Below are positions 8,264 to 18,259 of a stretch of DNA of 33,491 nt, one piece after another; the first letter of the stretch is position 1, and each line of letters opens with the position of its first letter. The stretch comes from Clostridia bacterium (GTDB lineage: Bacteria; Bacillota; Clostridia; TANB77; CAG-508). Location: NCBI GenBank assembly GCA_022793905.1, contig JAAWDU010000074.1, positions 1 to 33,491 on the forward strand, written 5' to 3'. Position numbers and translations under genes: made by a program. The notes under the pieces were generated by a model. It worked only from the letters and a program-made list of their open reading frames with translations. It did not search any database and had not been told where the DNA came from.

Positions 8264-9804
8264 ATGAAAGAAAATGAAAAAATACTTATATTAGATTTTC
8301 ACGGACAATACAATCAGCTAATCGCAAGGCGTGTCAGAGAATGCAATGTGTATTCTGAAATAGTTCCTTACGACATAGATATAGATAAAATAAAAGAAAT
8401 TTCACCAAAAGGAATAATTTTTACAGGAAGTCCTTCAAGTGTATATGAAAAAAATGCACCTAGTATAAATAAAGAAATTCTAGAACTTGGAATTCCTATA
8501 CTAGGTATTTGTTATGGTATGCAACTTATAACTCATCTTTTAGGAGGAGTTGTAGAAGAAGCAGATAAACGAGAATACTGTAAAACAGATGTAAAATTAA
8601 ATAATACCTCGCCAATTTTCAAAGAATTTAATAATTCAAATGTATGTTTAATGACTCACTCTGATCATGTATTAACTCTTCCAGAAGGATTTAAAAATAT
8701 AGCAAGTACTGAATCTTGCCCAAATGCTGGAATGGCAAACGAAAACAGAAAAATATATGGTATTCAATTTCACCCTGAGGTAAATGATACAAATGATGGA
8801 ACTAAAATTATACATAACTTTCTATATAATGTTTGTGGTTGCTCTGGTGATTGGAAAATGTCTTCTTTCGTAGAAGAATCAGTTAAATTTTTAAAAGAAA
8901 AAATCGGAGATAAAAAAGCATTATGTGCTTTATCTGGTGGAGTTGATTCTTCTGTTGCTGCTGTTCTTCTAAATAAAGCAATTGGAAAAAATTTAACATG
9001 TATTTTTGTAGATCATGGTTTGCTTCGTAAAAATGAAGGGGATGAAGTAGAAAAAATCTTTAGAGAGCAATATGATATAAACCTTATAAGAGTGGATGCA
9101 AAAGATAGATTTTTATCAAAACTAAATGGCGTAACAGACCCAGAAAAGAAAAGAAAAATTATAGGAGAAGAATTTATTAGGGTTTTTGAAGAAGAAGCTA
9201 AAAAAATCGGTAAAGTAGATTTCTTAGTACAGGGAACAATCTATCCAGATGTAATAGAAAGTGGTGTTCGGAAAAGGACAAACAATCAAGAGTCATCACA
9301 ATGTCGGCGGTCTTCCTGACTATGTTGACTTTGAAGAGATAATAGAACCTCTTAGAGACTTATTCAAAGACGAAGTAAGGAAAACTGGTTTAGAGCTTGG
9401 CATTCCTGAAAAACTAGTATATAGACAACCATTCCCTGGACCAGGACTTGCAATAAGAATTATAGGGGAAATAACAAAAGAAAAATTAGATATTTTAAAA
9501 GAAGCAGATTTTATCTTTAGAGATGAAATATCAAAATCTGGTCTTGATAAAACATTAAATCAATATTTTGCAGTATTAACAAACTTAAAATCAGTTGGTG
9601 TAATGGGAGACCGGAAGAACATACGACTATACCTTAGCGCTAAGAGCTGTAGAAACATCTGACTTTATGACTGCGGTATGGGCAAAAATTCCATATGAAA
9701 TACTAGAAAAAGTGTCAACAAGAATAGTAAATGAAATAAAATACATAAATAGAATAGTTTACGATATAACCTCAAAACCACCTGCAACAATTGAATGGGA
9801 ATAA
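8264..9804 (+). CDS. guaA: GMP synthase (glutamine-hydrolysing), two C-skip sites
   Basis: Converts XMP to GMP using glutamine and ATP. The start ATG 8264 follows TTTGGAGG. The glutaminase domain carries the nucleophile in GICYGMQL and its His in GIQFHPEV. The ATP-pyrophosphatase domain has the P-loop [10 protein letters not shown], and the C-terminal dimerization domain contains [13 protein letters not shown]. Passing over C at 9269-9271 (Gly 336, before [13 protein letters not shown]) and at 9612-9614 (Gly 450, in [16 protein letters not shown]) joins three frame segments into 512 residues, the normal length. CGG across codon boundaries (CAC GGA, ATC GGA, GTC GGC GGT, GCG GTA) is read normally. 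guaA is essential without guanine, so the skip must be efficient in growing cells. Confidence 0.95.
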
Positions 9805-9810
9805 AATTGG

Positions 9811-9836
9811 CCCCTAGATTTAGAGTAATCTAGGGG
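9811..9836. terminator. Bidirectional terminator between guaA and guaB
   Basis: Perfect arms CCCCTAGATT (9811-9820) and AATCTAGGGG (9827-9836) lie between the convergent guaA and guaB genes. Confidence 0.85.
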
Positions 9837-9861
9837 TATTATAATTTCTAAATTTTATGCT

Positions 9862-11373
9862 TTAATTTTGATATGAATTATCAATCTCCTTCAATATAAC
9901 ATCATGTGCTTTTCCTTCTGAAATACTTACATCAGACACAAGTGTTAATCTTGCTTTTTCATGTAATTCTGGAATAGTAATTGCTCCACAATTGCACATG
10001 GTAGATTTGATTTTTAAAATTGTTACATCAAGAGTATCTTTTAAAGGTCCAGCATATGGAATATATGAATCTACTCCTTCTTCAAAAGAAAGTTTATCCT
10101 TATCTCCTCCAAGGTCATATCTTTGCCAGTTTTTAGCTCTATTTGAGCCCTCTCCCCAATACTCTTTAACATAGTTATTTCCAATTTTAAGCACTTTTGT
10201 AGGACTCTCATCAAACCTTGCAAAATATCTTCCCATCATTACAAAATCGGCGCCAAGTGCTAATGCAATAGTTATATGATGATCATGTACAATACCACCA
10301 TCTGAACAAATTGGAATATATACACCAGTTTCTTCAAAATATTTATCTCTTTCATTAACAACATCTATCAAAGCACTTGCTTGTCCACGTCCTATTCCTT
10401 TTGTTTCTCTTGTTATGCAAATTGAGCCTCCTCCGACTCCAACTTTTATAAAATCAGCACCAGCTTCTGCTAAATATCTAAATCCTTCTCTATCAACTAC
10501 ATTTCCAGCACCAATTTTTACCTCTTCTCCATATTTTGCTCTTACAAACTCAATTGTTCTCTTTTGCCAAATAGAATATCCGTCAGAAGAATCCATACAC
10601 AAAATATCTACTCCTGCATCAACAAGTGCAGGTATTCTCTCTTCATAGTCTCTTGTATTTATTCCAGCACCTACTATATACCTTTTATCACTATCTAAAA
10701 GTGAATTTGGATTATTTTTTCTTTCTTCATAGTCTCTTCTAAATACCAAATACTTCAAGTTTCCTTCTTCTGTAAGAATTGGCAAACAATTTATTTTATT
10801 ATTCCATATTATATCATTTGCTTCTGAAAGTGTTATGCCTTTTTTGGCAGAAATGGTATCTTCTGCTTTTGTCATATAATCATCTATTGGAGCATCTAAA
10901 TTATCTTTAGAAGGTCTATAATCCTTATCTGTAACTATTCCTAAAAATTTTCCATTTGGAGACCCATCATCTGTTACGATGACTGTTGAATGCCCTGTTT
11001 TCTTAGATAAAGCCATTACTTCTCTTAGAGGTGTTCCAGATTTTACATTTGAATCACTTATTACAAAACCTGCCTTATGTTTTTTTACACGATAAACCAT
11101 TTGAGCCTGTGATTCAATTGTTTGTGCTCCATATATAAAAGCAAGACCTCCTTCACGAGCAAGTGCTACTCCCATTTTCTCACCAGAAACTGATTGCATT
11201 ATAGCAGAAACCATTGGAATATTTGCTGAATACTTGGGTTCTTCTCCTTTTTTAAACTTTACAAGTGGTGTTTTTAAATTTACATTAATAGGTATACATT
11301 CTTCTGTTGTTAAATTTGGTAATAATAAAAATTCGTTAAATGTTCTTGATATATCACTTAGTACTTTTGCCAT
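9862..11373 (-). CDS. guaB: Inosine-5'-monophosphate dehydrogenase
   Basis: 503 residues; oxidizes IMP to XMP with NAD, the step before GuaA. The N-terminal barrel half is followed by two CBS domains (about residues 100-220, including [15 protein letters not shown]). The catalytic loop shows [11 protein letters not shown] with the active-site Cys in the GSICI position, and [13 protein letters not shown] lies beyond it. A flap region with [10 protein letters not shown] follows. Only 16 bp separate it from the ackA stop, and AAAGGAGAA precedes the ATG, so it is the third gene of a pta-ackA-guaB operon. All CGG triplets in the coding strand are out of frame. Confidence 0.93.
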   Translation of the reverse strand: MAKVLSDISRTFNEFLLLPNLTTEECIPINVNLKTPLVKFKKGEEPKYSANIPMVSAIMQSVSGEKMGVALAREGGLAFIYGAQTIESQAQMVYRVKKHKAGFVISDSNVKSGTPLREVMALSKKTGHSTVIVTDDGSPNGKFLGIVTDKDYRPSKDNLDAPIDDYMTKAEDTISAKKGITLSEANDIIWNNKINCLPILTEEGNLKYLVFRRDYEERKNNPNSLLDSDKRYIVGAGINTRDYEERIPALVDAGVDILCMDSSDGYSIWQKRTIEFVRAKYGEEVKIGAGNVVDREGFRYLAEAGADFIKVGVGGGSICITRETKGIGRGQASALIDVVNERDKYFEETGVYIPICSDGGIVHDHHITIALALGADFVMMGRYFARFDESPTKVLKIGNNYVKEYWGEGSNRAKNWQRYDLGGDKDKLSFEEGVDSYIPYAGPLKDTLDVTILKIKSTMCNCGAITIPELHEKARLTLVSDVSISEGKAHDVILKEIDNSYQN

Positions 11374-11389
11374 TTTTTATTCTCCTTTC

Positions 11390-12581
11390 TTAAAACACTA
11401 ATTCCATTGTATCTTTTGCAATAACTAATTCTTCATTCGTTGGAATTACAAATACTTTTATAGAAGATTCTTTAGTTGAAAGTTCAACTTCTTTTCCTCT
11501 TGATGTATTTAGTTCATCATCAATTTTTATGCCCATATATGCTAAATAATCACAAACTGCTTTTCTTGTATTTTTTTCATTTTCACCAATTCCAGCAGTA
11601 AATACAATTGCATCTATTCCTTGCATCGAAACTGCATATTTAGCAATATGTTGAGCTATAGCATAATTTTGAATATCAAGTGCAAGCTTTGCTCTTTCAT
11701 GTCCGCTCTGCTGCTGCTGCCTCGATATCTCTTGAATCTGGACTTACTCCAGAGATTCCAAAAACACCAGATTTTTTATTTAATATTGTGTCAATTTCTT
11801 CTATTGATATATTTTCCTTATCCATTATAAACTTTATAATTGCTGGGTCGATATCTCCAGACCTAGTTCCCATAGGAATACCTGCAAGAGGTGTTAATCC
11901 CATACTTGTTTCTACGCATTTTCCATCCTTTATAGCTGCTATACTTGCACCCTGTCCTAAATGGCAAGTTACAACCTTTGTACCTTCTTTTTTTCCACCC
12001 ATAAGCTCAATAGCTCTTTCTGAAACAAATCTATGAGAAGTACCATGAGCACCATATCTACGAATTCCGTATTTTTTGTAATATTCATAAGGAATTGCAT
12101 AAATATATGCTTTTTCAGGCATTGTTTGATGAAATGCTGTATCAAACACAGTTACCATAGGTTTGCCTGGCATTAAGTGCCTACAGGCCTCTATTCCTGC
12201 AACTGCCGCTTTATTATGTAAAGGTGCCAGAGCTGTTGCTTTTTTTATTTCCTCAATTACATTATCATCCACAATTACAGATTTGGTAAAGTGTTCTCCT
12301 CCATGTACAATTCTATGTCCTACTGCATCAATTTCATTCAAATCTTTTATTACTGCATAATCTGTTTCTATGAGTTGTTCTAAAACCACTTTAATTGCTT
12401 CCTCATGGTTTTTTACACTATGTTCAATAATATGCTTATCTTCTCCTATTTTATGTGTTAGAAATGAATTATCTTGCCCTATTCTTTCAAAATTACCTTT
12501 TGCAATTACTTTTTCTGTTGACATATCAATTAATTGATATTTTAATGACGAACTACCAGAGTTTAAAACCAAAATTTTCAT
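11390..12581 (-). CDS. ackA: Acetate kinase, one C-skip site
   Basis: Makes ATP and acetate from acetyl phosphate, the last step of fermentative acetate production. N-terminal LVLNSGSSSLKYQL, the catalytic region DTAFHQTMP, and GAHGTSHRFVSE are all present. The straight frame stops after EAAAAERT. Passing over C at 11703-11705 gives Gly 293 and continues AEGHERAKLALD into the C-terminal FTAGIGEN motif, for 396 residues in total, the normal size. The conserved helix after this glycine makes the joined reading secure. It lies 20 bp downstream of pta. Confidence 0.95.
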
Positions 12582-12601
12582 AAATTGTGTTTCCTTTCTT
12601 T

Positions 12602-13606
12602 TTATTTTTTAAAACTTTGAGCTTGAACAGCAGTTATTGCAACAACTCCTGCAATGTCACTTGCCGAAGCACCACGTGACAAGTCATTTACTGGTTTTGA
12701 AATACCTTGACATAAAGGTCCATATGCTTCAGCTTTTGCAAGTCTTTGTACTAGTTTATATGATATATTTCCTGTATTTAAGTCGGGAAATATTAATGTA
12801 TTTGCTTTTCCTGCAACTTTACTACCTGGTGCTTTTGATTTTGCAATTTCTGGCACAATTGCAGCATCAAGTTGTAATTCTCCATCTACTGCAATTTCTG
12901 GTGCTTTTTCTCTAACTAATTTAGTTGCTTCTACTACTTTATCTATCATTTCTGATTTTGCACTTCCATATGTGGAATAAGAAAGCATTGCAACTTGTGA
13001 TTTCTTTCCAACTAATTCTTCAAAACTTTTACTAGAAGATATTGCAATTTCTGATAATTCCTCTGCTGTAGGATTAGCATTTAATCCACTATCAGCAAAG
13101 ACAAAAGTTCCATTTTCTCCATATTCTGAATTAGGAATGCACATTACAAAAAAGCAAGATACTAGTTTTGTGCCTGGTGCTGTTTTTAATATTTGAAGTG
13201 CTGGTCTTAATGTGTCAGCTGTTGAATGGCAAGCTCCTGAAACTAATCCATCTGCTTTTTCGCATTTTACCATCATCATTCCAAAATAAACAGGATCTAA
13301 GCATAACTCTCTTGCTTTTTCTTCTGTCATTCCTTTTTCTTTTCTAAGTTCATAAAGTTTATTTGCATATTCTTCATACTCCGAAGAAGTACTAGGTTCT
13401 ATAATTTCTGCATTTTCTATATTTACTCCTTTAGATTTTGCATTTTCTAAAATTTTCTCTTTATTTCCAATTAGAATTATATTTGCATATCCTTCTTTCA
13501 AAACTATATCTGTTGCTTCTAGAGTCCTTATATCTTCAGCTTCTGGAAGCACAATAGTTTTTATATCATTTTTTGCTTGTGCTTTAATTTTTTCTATAAA
13601 TGACAT
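12602..13606 (-). CDS. pta: Phosphate acetyltransferase
   Basis: 334 residues; transfers acetyl from acetyl-CoA to phosphate, producing the substrate of AckA. It is the short single-domain form typical of Firmicutes. Recognisable parts are GLVSGACHSTADTLRPALQI, CFFVMCIPNSEYG, and the C-terminal RGASASDIAGVVAITAVQAQ. It is the first gene of the pta-ackA-guaB operon. The three coding-strand CGG triplets sit across codon boundaries (for example TCG GCA and TCG GAG) and do not shift the frame. Confidence 0.95.
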   Translation of the reverse strand: MSFIEKIKAQAKNDIKTIVLPEAEDIRTLEATDIVLKEGYANIILIGNKEKILENAKSKGVNIENAEIIEPSTSSEYEEYANKLYELRKEKGMTEEKARELCLDPVYFGMMMVKCEKADGLVSGACHSTADTLRPALQILKTAPGTKLVSCFFVMCIPNSEYGENGTFVFADSGLNANPTAEELSEIAISSSKSFEELVGKKSQVAMLSYSTYGSAKSEMIDKVVEATKLVREKAPEIAVDGELQLDAAIVPEIAKSKAPGSKVAGKANTLIFPDLNTGNISYKLVQRLAKAEAYGPLCQGISKPVNDLSRGASASDIAGVVAITAVQAQSFKK

Positions 13607-13635
13607 AAAATTCCCCCTTAAGATTTAATAGATAT

Positions 13636-13664
13636 ATTATACAGCAAAATTCGCCAAAAAACAA
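13636..13664 (-). promoter_or_regulatory. Promoter of the pta-ackA-guaB operon
   Basis: On the minus strand, TTGTTT (13659-13664) and TATAAT (13636-13641) have a 17-nt spacer. The leader to the pta start is about 25 nt and includes AAGGGGG. Confidence 0.75.
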
Positions 13665-13690
13665 GGGCTTTATTTTAATTTTACAGAAAA

Positions 13691-13714
13691 CCACCTATCT
13701 TTATTAATAGGTGG
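13691..13714 (-). terminator. Terminator of the small membrane protein gene
   Basis: CCACCTAT and ATAGGTGG arms lie ten bases past the stop of the upstream minus-strand gene and are followed by a T-rich stretch. Confidence 0.7.
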
Positions 13715-13724
13715 CACTTTCTAT

Positions 13725-14072
13725 TTAATTTTTGCTTTTTTTAAATGCACTTATATCTTTGCACATTGAAACACAATGAATGATTATGTATATACCTACT
13801 ATAATTCCATATACAGAAAGATGTAAAATATCCCAAGCGCCTAAAATAATACCTAAAATTGGTCCTGCCAATACTTTCTTTTTAGAAAAGATATAAGATA
13901 AAATTAGCAATACTGCAAAAATCACTCCATCTACTCCAACCATTATCATTTTAAGTTCTTCAAATCCATTTGCATCTGCAAGCAATATTCCAACAACACC
14001 CAAAATGCTTCCTAAAATGCAAAGCAAAAGTAATCTTGTGACTTTTTTTGAATAATCTTCATCACTTGTCAT
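13725..14072 (-). CDS. Small four-helix membrane protein of unknown function
   Basis: 115 residues with about four hydrophobic segments: near residues 11-30, 39-62, 68-85 and 87-105. A short polar N-terminus and a lysine-rich tail (CKDISAFKKSKN) flank them. No family is recognised. It has its own terminator and is preceded by GGAGGAAAAAAC. It may be an integral membrane protein of the type often labelled as uncharacterized in Clostridia. Confidence 0.75.
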   Translation of the reverse strand: MTSDEDYSKKVTRLLLLCILGSILGVVGILLADANGFEELKMIMVGVDGVIFAVLLILSYIFSKKKVLAGPILGIILGAWDILHLSVYGIIVGIYIIIHCVSMCKDISAFKKSKN

Positions 14073-14151
14073 AATGTTTTTTCCTCCTCTTTTTATTTTA
14101 CATACTTTATAATTATATCTAATTTAAAATAAAAATGCAAGTAAAAAAATA

Positions 14152-14886
14152 TTATTTGCAAATAAACTTTATAACTCCATTATTGAAACAACTTCCTATC
14201 ACTGCAGTTGCTTTTTGTTTAACTATATCTTGTGCATTTTCAACTGCATAAAATTCATCTGCGACTTCTGCAAGTGGCAAATCATTTCCGCTGTCTCCAA
14301 AAGCTATAATCTTATCGAATCCATATTTTTTCTTAAACTCTAGTACTCCGCTTCCCTTTGAAATCCCTTTTGGAACAATATCACAAAACCATTCATTTTC
14401 AGCATATACTTTCTTATTTATGTAATAACTTATTCCATCTACTTTTTCAAGTACTTTTATCAATTTTTTCATTTGTTTTTCTGAAAGCAAAACATTTAAT
14501 GAAATACACTTCTTATTTTCATTCCATTCATTAGCATTCAGACGTTGTATTTCATTTCCTTCAAGCACCTGCACTTCAATATCTTTTGAACCACATTCCT
14601 TTATAATGTTTATGACTTCTTGTACTTTAGATTTTTCAATTACTTTCTCATTTATATATTTTTTGCTTGCGAAATCATAATTTATAGAACCATTTAATAA
14701 CATAATTGGAAGTTTAAAATTTATATCTTTCAAAATTCTTCTTGCTGACTCTCCCCTTCCAGTTGAAACCGTAAAATTTATACCAATTCCTATAAGTCTA
14801 TTTAATTCTTTAATTGCTTCTTCATCTAATCTTCCATCCATATTAAGCAATGTTCCATCTAAATCTGATACATATAATACTTTCAC
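14152..14886 (-). CDS. Cof-type HAD-superfamily phosphatase
   Basis: 244 residues. Motif I is DLDGTLL (nucleophile and acid/base Asp at about residues 8 and 10), motif II the Thr-Ser in FTVSTGRG, motif III the Lys in GISKGSGV, and motif IV GDSGNDLPL. The cap between motifs II and III is the Cof (C2B) type, which acts on sugar phosphates, flavin or pyridoxal phosphates. The exact substrate cannot be read from the sequence. The two coding-strand AGC GGA junctions here contain out-of-frame CGG and are read normally. Confidence 0.9.
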   Translation of the reverse strand: MKVLYVSDLDGTLLNMDGRLDEEAIKELNRLIGIGINFTVSTGRGESARRILKDINFKLPIMLLNGSINYDFASKKYINEKVIEKSKVQEVINIIKECGSKDIEVQVLEGNEIQRLNANEWNENKKCISLNVLLSEKQMKKLIKVLEKVDGISYYINKKVYAENEWFCDIVPKGISKGSGVLEFKKKYGFDKIIAFGDSGNDLPLAEVADEFYAVENAQDIVKQKATAVIGSCFNNGVIKFICK

Positions 14887-15006
14887 ACCTATTCACTCCT
14901 CATATAGGATATCTTTATAAATCTAAAATTTTATCTAACTTTGATTTTTATACTCTTGAAATTAAGTTATATTGAGACTTTTAAAAAGTTCGAACAGAAA
15001 CGTCGT

Positions 15007-15092
15007 TGGTGCGAGTGATGGGACTTGAACCCACACACACTTTGTGCACACGCCCCTCAAACGTGCCTGTCTGCCAGTTCCAGCACACTCGC
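15007..15092 (-). tRNA. tRNA-Leu (anticodon GAG)
   Basis: A type II tRNA with acceptor stem GCGAGTG/CACTCGC, a long variable arm and an encoded CCA. The five-pair anticodon stem CACGT/GCGTG encloses the loop TTGAGGG, giving anticodon GAG for CUC and CUU codons. The T-loop GGTTCAAGTCC is canonical. It is the only tRNA in the window and does not explain the CGG behaviour. Confidence 0.93.
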
Positions 15093-15192
15093 ATTTTTTA
15101 TGTATTTATTTTATCATATTGTTTAGCAAAAATAAAGGATTTATGATATAATTATTTAATATTTTGTTTTGGAAGCGGAAAAGGTGGAATTT

Positions 15193-16071
15193 ATGGACTT
15201 AAAATATTGCGTTATAGATAATAAGTATTTTAATGTAAAAGATGTCTTGAAAAGTGAATTTAAAGTTTCTGGTAGGCTTTTTTTGAAACTTAGGAATAAT
15301 AATCATATTTTTCTTAATCGGAAAAATATCAACTGGAAATGAAGTACTTTCTCTTGAAGATATTGTTGAAGCGGATTTGTCATTTTTTGAAAAATCTGAA
15401 AACATTGCAAGCACTAAAATGCCTCTTGACACTATATATGAAGATGACTATATGCTTATCTTAAATAAATCAGCTAAAATTCCTGTACACCCTTCTATGA
15501 GGCATTTTGATGATACTCTTTCTAATGGTGTTAAATACTATTTTGACAAACTACGGTATTAATAGGAAAATTAGAATTGTTAACAGGCTTGATAAAGATA
15601 CTTCTGGAATTGTTATTTTTGCAAAAAACGAATATGTTCAAGAAATGTTAAGTTTGCAAATGAAAGATAATACTTTTAAAAAAGAATATATTGGGATTTT
15701 AGAGCGGTACGCTAGAAAACAAATCAGGAACTATAAGTGCCAGAATTTCAAGGAAAGAAGGTAGTATTATTGAAAGATGTATAAGCGAAAACGGTCAAGT
15801 TTCAATTACACATTTTGATGTAATTAAATCTGAAAATAATATGAGTTTAGTTCATTTCGTACTTGAAACTGGAAGAACACATCAAATTAGAGTTCATTCA
15901 AAGTATATAGGCCACCCTATTTTAGGAGACACACTTTATGGAAGCTCTTCTCCTCTAATTTCTAGGCAAGCCCTCCACAGCTACAAAATAAGCTTTACAC
16001 ACCCAATCACTAAAGTAAAGCTAAATCTAATGGCAAAACTCCCAAGTGACATAGAAAATATAATAAAATAA
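15193..16071 (+). CDS. RluA-family pseudouridine synthase, three C-skip sites
   Basis: Isomerizes specific uridines in rRNA or tRNA. The start ATG 15193 follows GGTGG. The straight reading gives four unconnected fragments. Passing over C at 15319-15321 (Gly 43), 15554-15556 (Gly 121) and 15705-15707 (Gly 171) yields one 291-residue protein. The catalytic Asp is D133 in VNRLDKDTSGIVIFAK. Also present are YEDDYMLILNKSAKIPVHP before it and ETGRTHQIRVHSKYIGHPIL after it, in the correct order for RluA/RluD. Two of its sites are CGGT and one is CGGA. GAA AAC GGT in the same gene carries an out-of-frame CGG without a shift. Whether it is RluD or a paralogue is unclear. Confidence 0.93.
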
Positions 16072-16099
16072 AAATCCCAAGGTGTATGCCCCAACCTTG
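16065..16099 (-). terminator. Terminator of cassette B
   Basis: CAAGGT (16078-16083) pairs with ACCTTG (16094-16099), followed on the minus strand by a T-rich tract (16065-16075). It lies between convergent genes and may also end the RluA-family transcript. Confidence 0.7.
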
Positions 16100-16112
16100 A
16101 GTTTATGGTAAT

Positions 16113-16538
16113 TTACGTGCTTATCATTCTCCTTTTCAAAGTAACTGTCGTGCCCTTGCCACACTTAGTCGAGACCTTGACTTCATCCATAAATGTCTCC
16201 ATTACAGTAAAGCCCATCCCTTTATTTCTGTCTGGCCGAGTAGTAAATAAAGGCTGTCTTGCCCTTTTTACGCTTTGAATGCCACATCCGCTATCACGAA
16301 CGGAAATAATAATCCCCTGGTCTTTTAAGGCCACACTAACATCGATCACGTTATCTACGGAAAAATCTCCGTATGCATGATCAACACAGTTCGAAACAGC
16401 TTCTTGTACTGCGTTTTTGATGTCTAGGATTTCCACTTCACTCTGAGAATTAAGTGAAGCAAAAGTCGCAACCATAGTACCTGCGACATCCACACTTGCG
16501 GGAATACACTCAAGCCTAAGCTTCATCTTGTTTTCCAT
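16113..16538 (-). CDS. Orphan SpoIIAB/RsbW-like anti-sigma kinase, GC-rich cassette B
   Basis: 141 residues with a GHKL-type ATPase fold. The N box is EAVSNCVDHAYG, the G1 box DSGCGI, and the C-terminal part GMGFTVMETFMDEV with KGTTVTLKR is very close to SpoIIAB. Such proteins bind a sigma factor and phosphorylate an anti-anti-sigma protein. No spoIIAA or sigF neighbour is present, so it is an orphan. Base composition is much richer in GC than its surroundings. An in-frame CGG at 16236-16238 (TTRPD) replaces the Lys/Arg position of the family and must be read as Arg. A C-skip there would garble and truncate the protein. That conflicts with the rule in neighbouring genes. Confidence 0.88.
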   Translation of the reverse strand: MENKMKLRLECIPASVDVAGTMVATFASLNSQSEVEILDIKNAVQEAVSNCVDHAYGDFSVDNVIDVSVALKDQGIIISVRDSGCGIQSVKRARQPLFTTRPDRNKGMGFTVMETFMDEVKVSTKCGKGTTVTLKRRMIST

Positions 16539-16665
16539 GCTTTTTTATCCTTCTTTCGTAAGTTTCAAGCTCTCATTTGGGCATAAATAAGAACTTCTTT
16601 TCTTGCACCCCTACAAATAGTCGGCATGCAAAGTAGCTTCAAATCAGCACTCTTGCTACATTTTT

Positions 16666-16694
16666 ATTATATCAAATTCCTAAAGAAAAGTCAA
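16666..16694 (-). promoter_or_regulatory. Sigma-A promoter of cassette B
   Basis: On the minus strand, TTGACT (16689-16694) and TATAAT (16666-16671) have a 17-nt spacer. The leader is about 120 nt, long for this genome, and no known leader element is recognised in it. Confidence 0.82.
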
Positions 16695-16825
16695 TTTATG
16701 TAAATTATAAATATAAAAAAGCGGAACCAATATTTTCTAAGCTTATCCTTCGCTAAGAAAATCTAAGTTTCGCATAATTATCTTCTACGTCAATTACACT
16801 CTACATGCGTACTTTCCTAGAATAT

Positions 16826-16870
16826 AAAAAAAGTTAGAATTTAAAAGCCTTAACTTCTAATTTCTAACTT
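16826..16870 (-). terminator. Terminator of RNase P RNA
   Basis: AAGTTAGAA (16831-16839) pairs with TTCTAACTT (16862-16870), with a T-run beyond on the minus strand. It lies a few bases past the 3' end of the RNA. Confidence 0.75.
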
Positions 16871-16877
16871 CTAAAAA

Positions 16878-17221
16878 AGTAATCCTGTAAGCCGGGTTCT
16901 GTCATTTAAAATAGTCATTTATCTCGAATATGTATCACTACATATCTCTAGCCACTTGTTTTAAGGAACTGGCGAGCCACCTTATGTCCTCATCTTGTGT
17001 TGCTCCGGGTAGGGTTTACACTGCCCCCATATGTCACCATATAGGCGGTGAGCTCTTACCTCGCCTTTTCACACTTACCAGTCTAGAAACTAGACTGGCG
17101 TTTATTTTCTGTTGCACTTTCCTTAGGGTTACCCCCACTAGACGTTATCTAGCACCCTTGCTCTATGGAGCCCGGACTTTCCTCATATACAAAATGTATA
17201 CGCGACTATTCAGATTACTTA
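16878..17221 (-). ncRNA. rnpB: RNase P RNA
   Basis: The catalytic RNA that trims the 5' leader of tRNA precursors. The minus strand shows the diagnostic GAGGAAAGTCCGGGCTCC near the 5' end, GGGTAACCCTAAGGAAAGTG, GAGGTAAGAGCTCACCGCC, and ACAGAACCCGGCTTACAG near the 3' end. The ends are placed by the promoter and the terminal helix AGTAATC/GATTACT. CGG here is in RNA and not subject to decoding. Confidence 0.95.
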
Positions 17222-17227
17222 ATTTTT

Positions 17228-17256
17228 ATTTTATCTTTATTTTTCCTTTTTGTCAA
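17228..17256 (-). promoter_or_regulatory. Promoter of RNase P RNA
   Basis: On the minus strand, TTGACA (17251-17256) and TAAAAT (17228-17233) have a 17-nt spacer. The -35 overlaps the end of asd. Confidence 0.75.
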
Positions 17257-18259
17257 GTTTAATCATTTCTTCGACTATTTGAATTGCGTTACTTGCTGCC
17301 CCTTTTCTTAAATTATCTGCAACAACCCACAAATTAACTCCATTTTGCACACTAAAATCTCTTCTTATTCTTCCAACATATACTTCATCATGCCCAGAAG
17401 CCTCTGTTGCAATTGGATATTCATTATTTTTTGGGTCATCTTCTACAATAATTCCTTTAGCATTTTTCAAAGTTTCCTTCAATTCATCTATATCAAATTC
17501 ATTTTCAAATTCAACATTTATAGACTCACTATGAGAATTTAAAACTGGAACCCTTACTGTCGTTGCTGTAACTGGAAGTTCTGGTCTATTTAGAATTTTT
17601 CTTGTTTCATTTATCATTTTTTCTTCTTCTTTTGTATATCCATTATCCAAAAATACGTCAATATGCGGTAAGCAGTTGTTTATAATTGGATGAGCAAACT
17701 TTTGAAGAGTATATCCTTCATCTTCTCCCTCTTCTAAGTCTTGAATTCCTTTAAGACCTGCTCCAGATACTGCCTGATAAGTTGAATAAACAACTCTTTT
17801 TATTTTATATTTATCATCAAGCACTTTTAGAGGTACAACTGCTTGAATTGTAGAACAATTCGGATTTGCAATTATCCCCTTATTTTTCTCTATTTCCACA
17901 CTATTTACTTCTGGAACAACTAAAGGAACTTCCTTATCCATTCTCCAAGCACTGCTATTATCTACAACGACACATCCCTTTTCTTTTGCAATTACTGCAA
18001 ATTTCTTTGAGGTTTCTCCTCCTGCTGAAAAGATTGCATAATTAAATCCTTCATCAAAAGAGTCTTCCTTCAATTCTCTTACAGTATATTCCTTTCCCAT
18101 AAATTCAATCTTTTTTCCTGCTGATTTATGTGATGAGAAAAACACATATTCTGAAATTGGGAGTTTCTTTTCTTCTAAAACCTCCCTTGCCATTCTTCCA
18201 ACAACACCAGTCGCACCAACTAGTGCAAGTTTATATTTCCTTTCTTCTTTCATAGGCAT
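17237..18259 (-). CDS. asd: Aspartate-semialdehyde dehydrogenase
   Basis: Reduces aspartyl phosphate to aspartate semialdehyde, the branch-point for lysine, diaminopimelate, dipicolinate, threonine and methionine. 340 residues. The NADP-binding GATGVVGR lies at the N-terminus, the catalytic Cys in PNCSTIQ, and the EEMIK tail at the C-terminus. Two start codons are possible, ATG 18259 and ATG 18253. The latter overlaps the TGA of lysC (ATGA type), and both sit behind AGGAGG. The overlap implies translational coupling to the aspartokinase gene. No in-frame CGG. Confidence 0.95.
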   Translation of the reverse strand: MPMKEERKYKLALVGATGVVGRMAREVLEEKKLPISEYVFFSSHKSAGKKIEFMGKEYTVRELKEDSFDEGFNYAIFSAGGETSKKFAVIAKEKGCVVVDNSSAWRMDKEVPLVVPEVNSVEIEKNKGIIANPNCSTIQAVVPLKVLDDKYKIKRVVYSTYQAVSGAGLKGIQDLEEGEDEGYTLQKFAHPIINNCLPHIDVFLDNGYTKEEEKMINETRKILNRPELPVTATTVRVPVLNSHSESINVEFENEFDIDELKETLKNAKGIIVEDDPKNNEYPIATEASGHDEVYVGRIRRDFSVQNGVNLWVVADNLRKGAASNAIQIVEEMIKLDKKEK

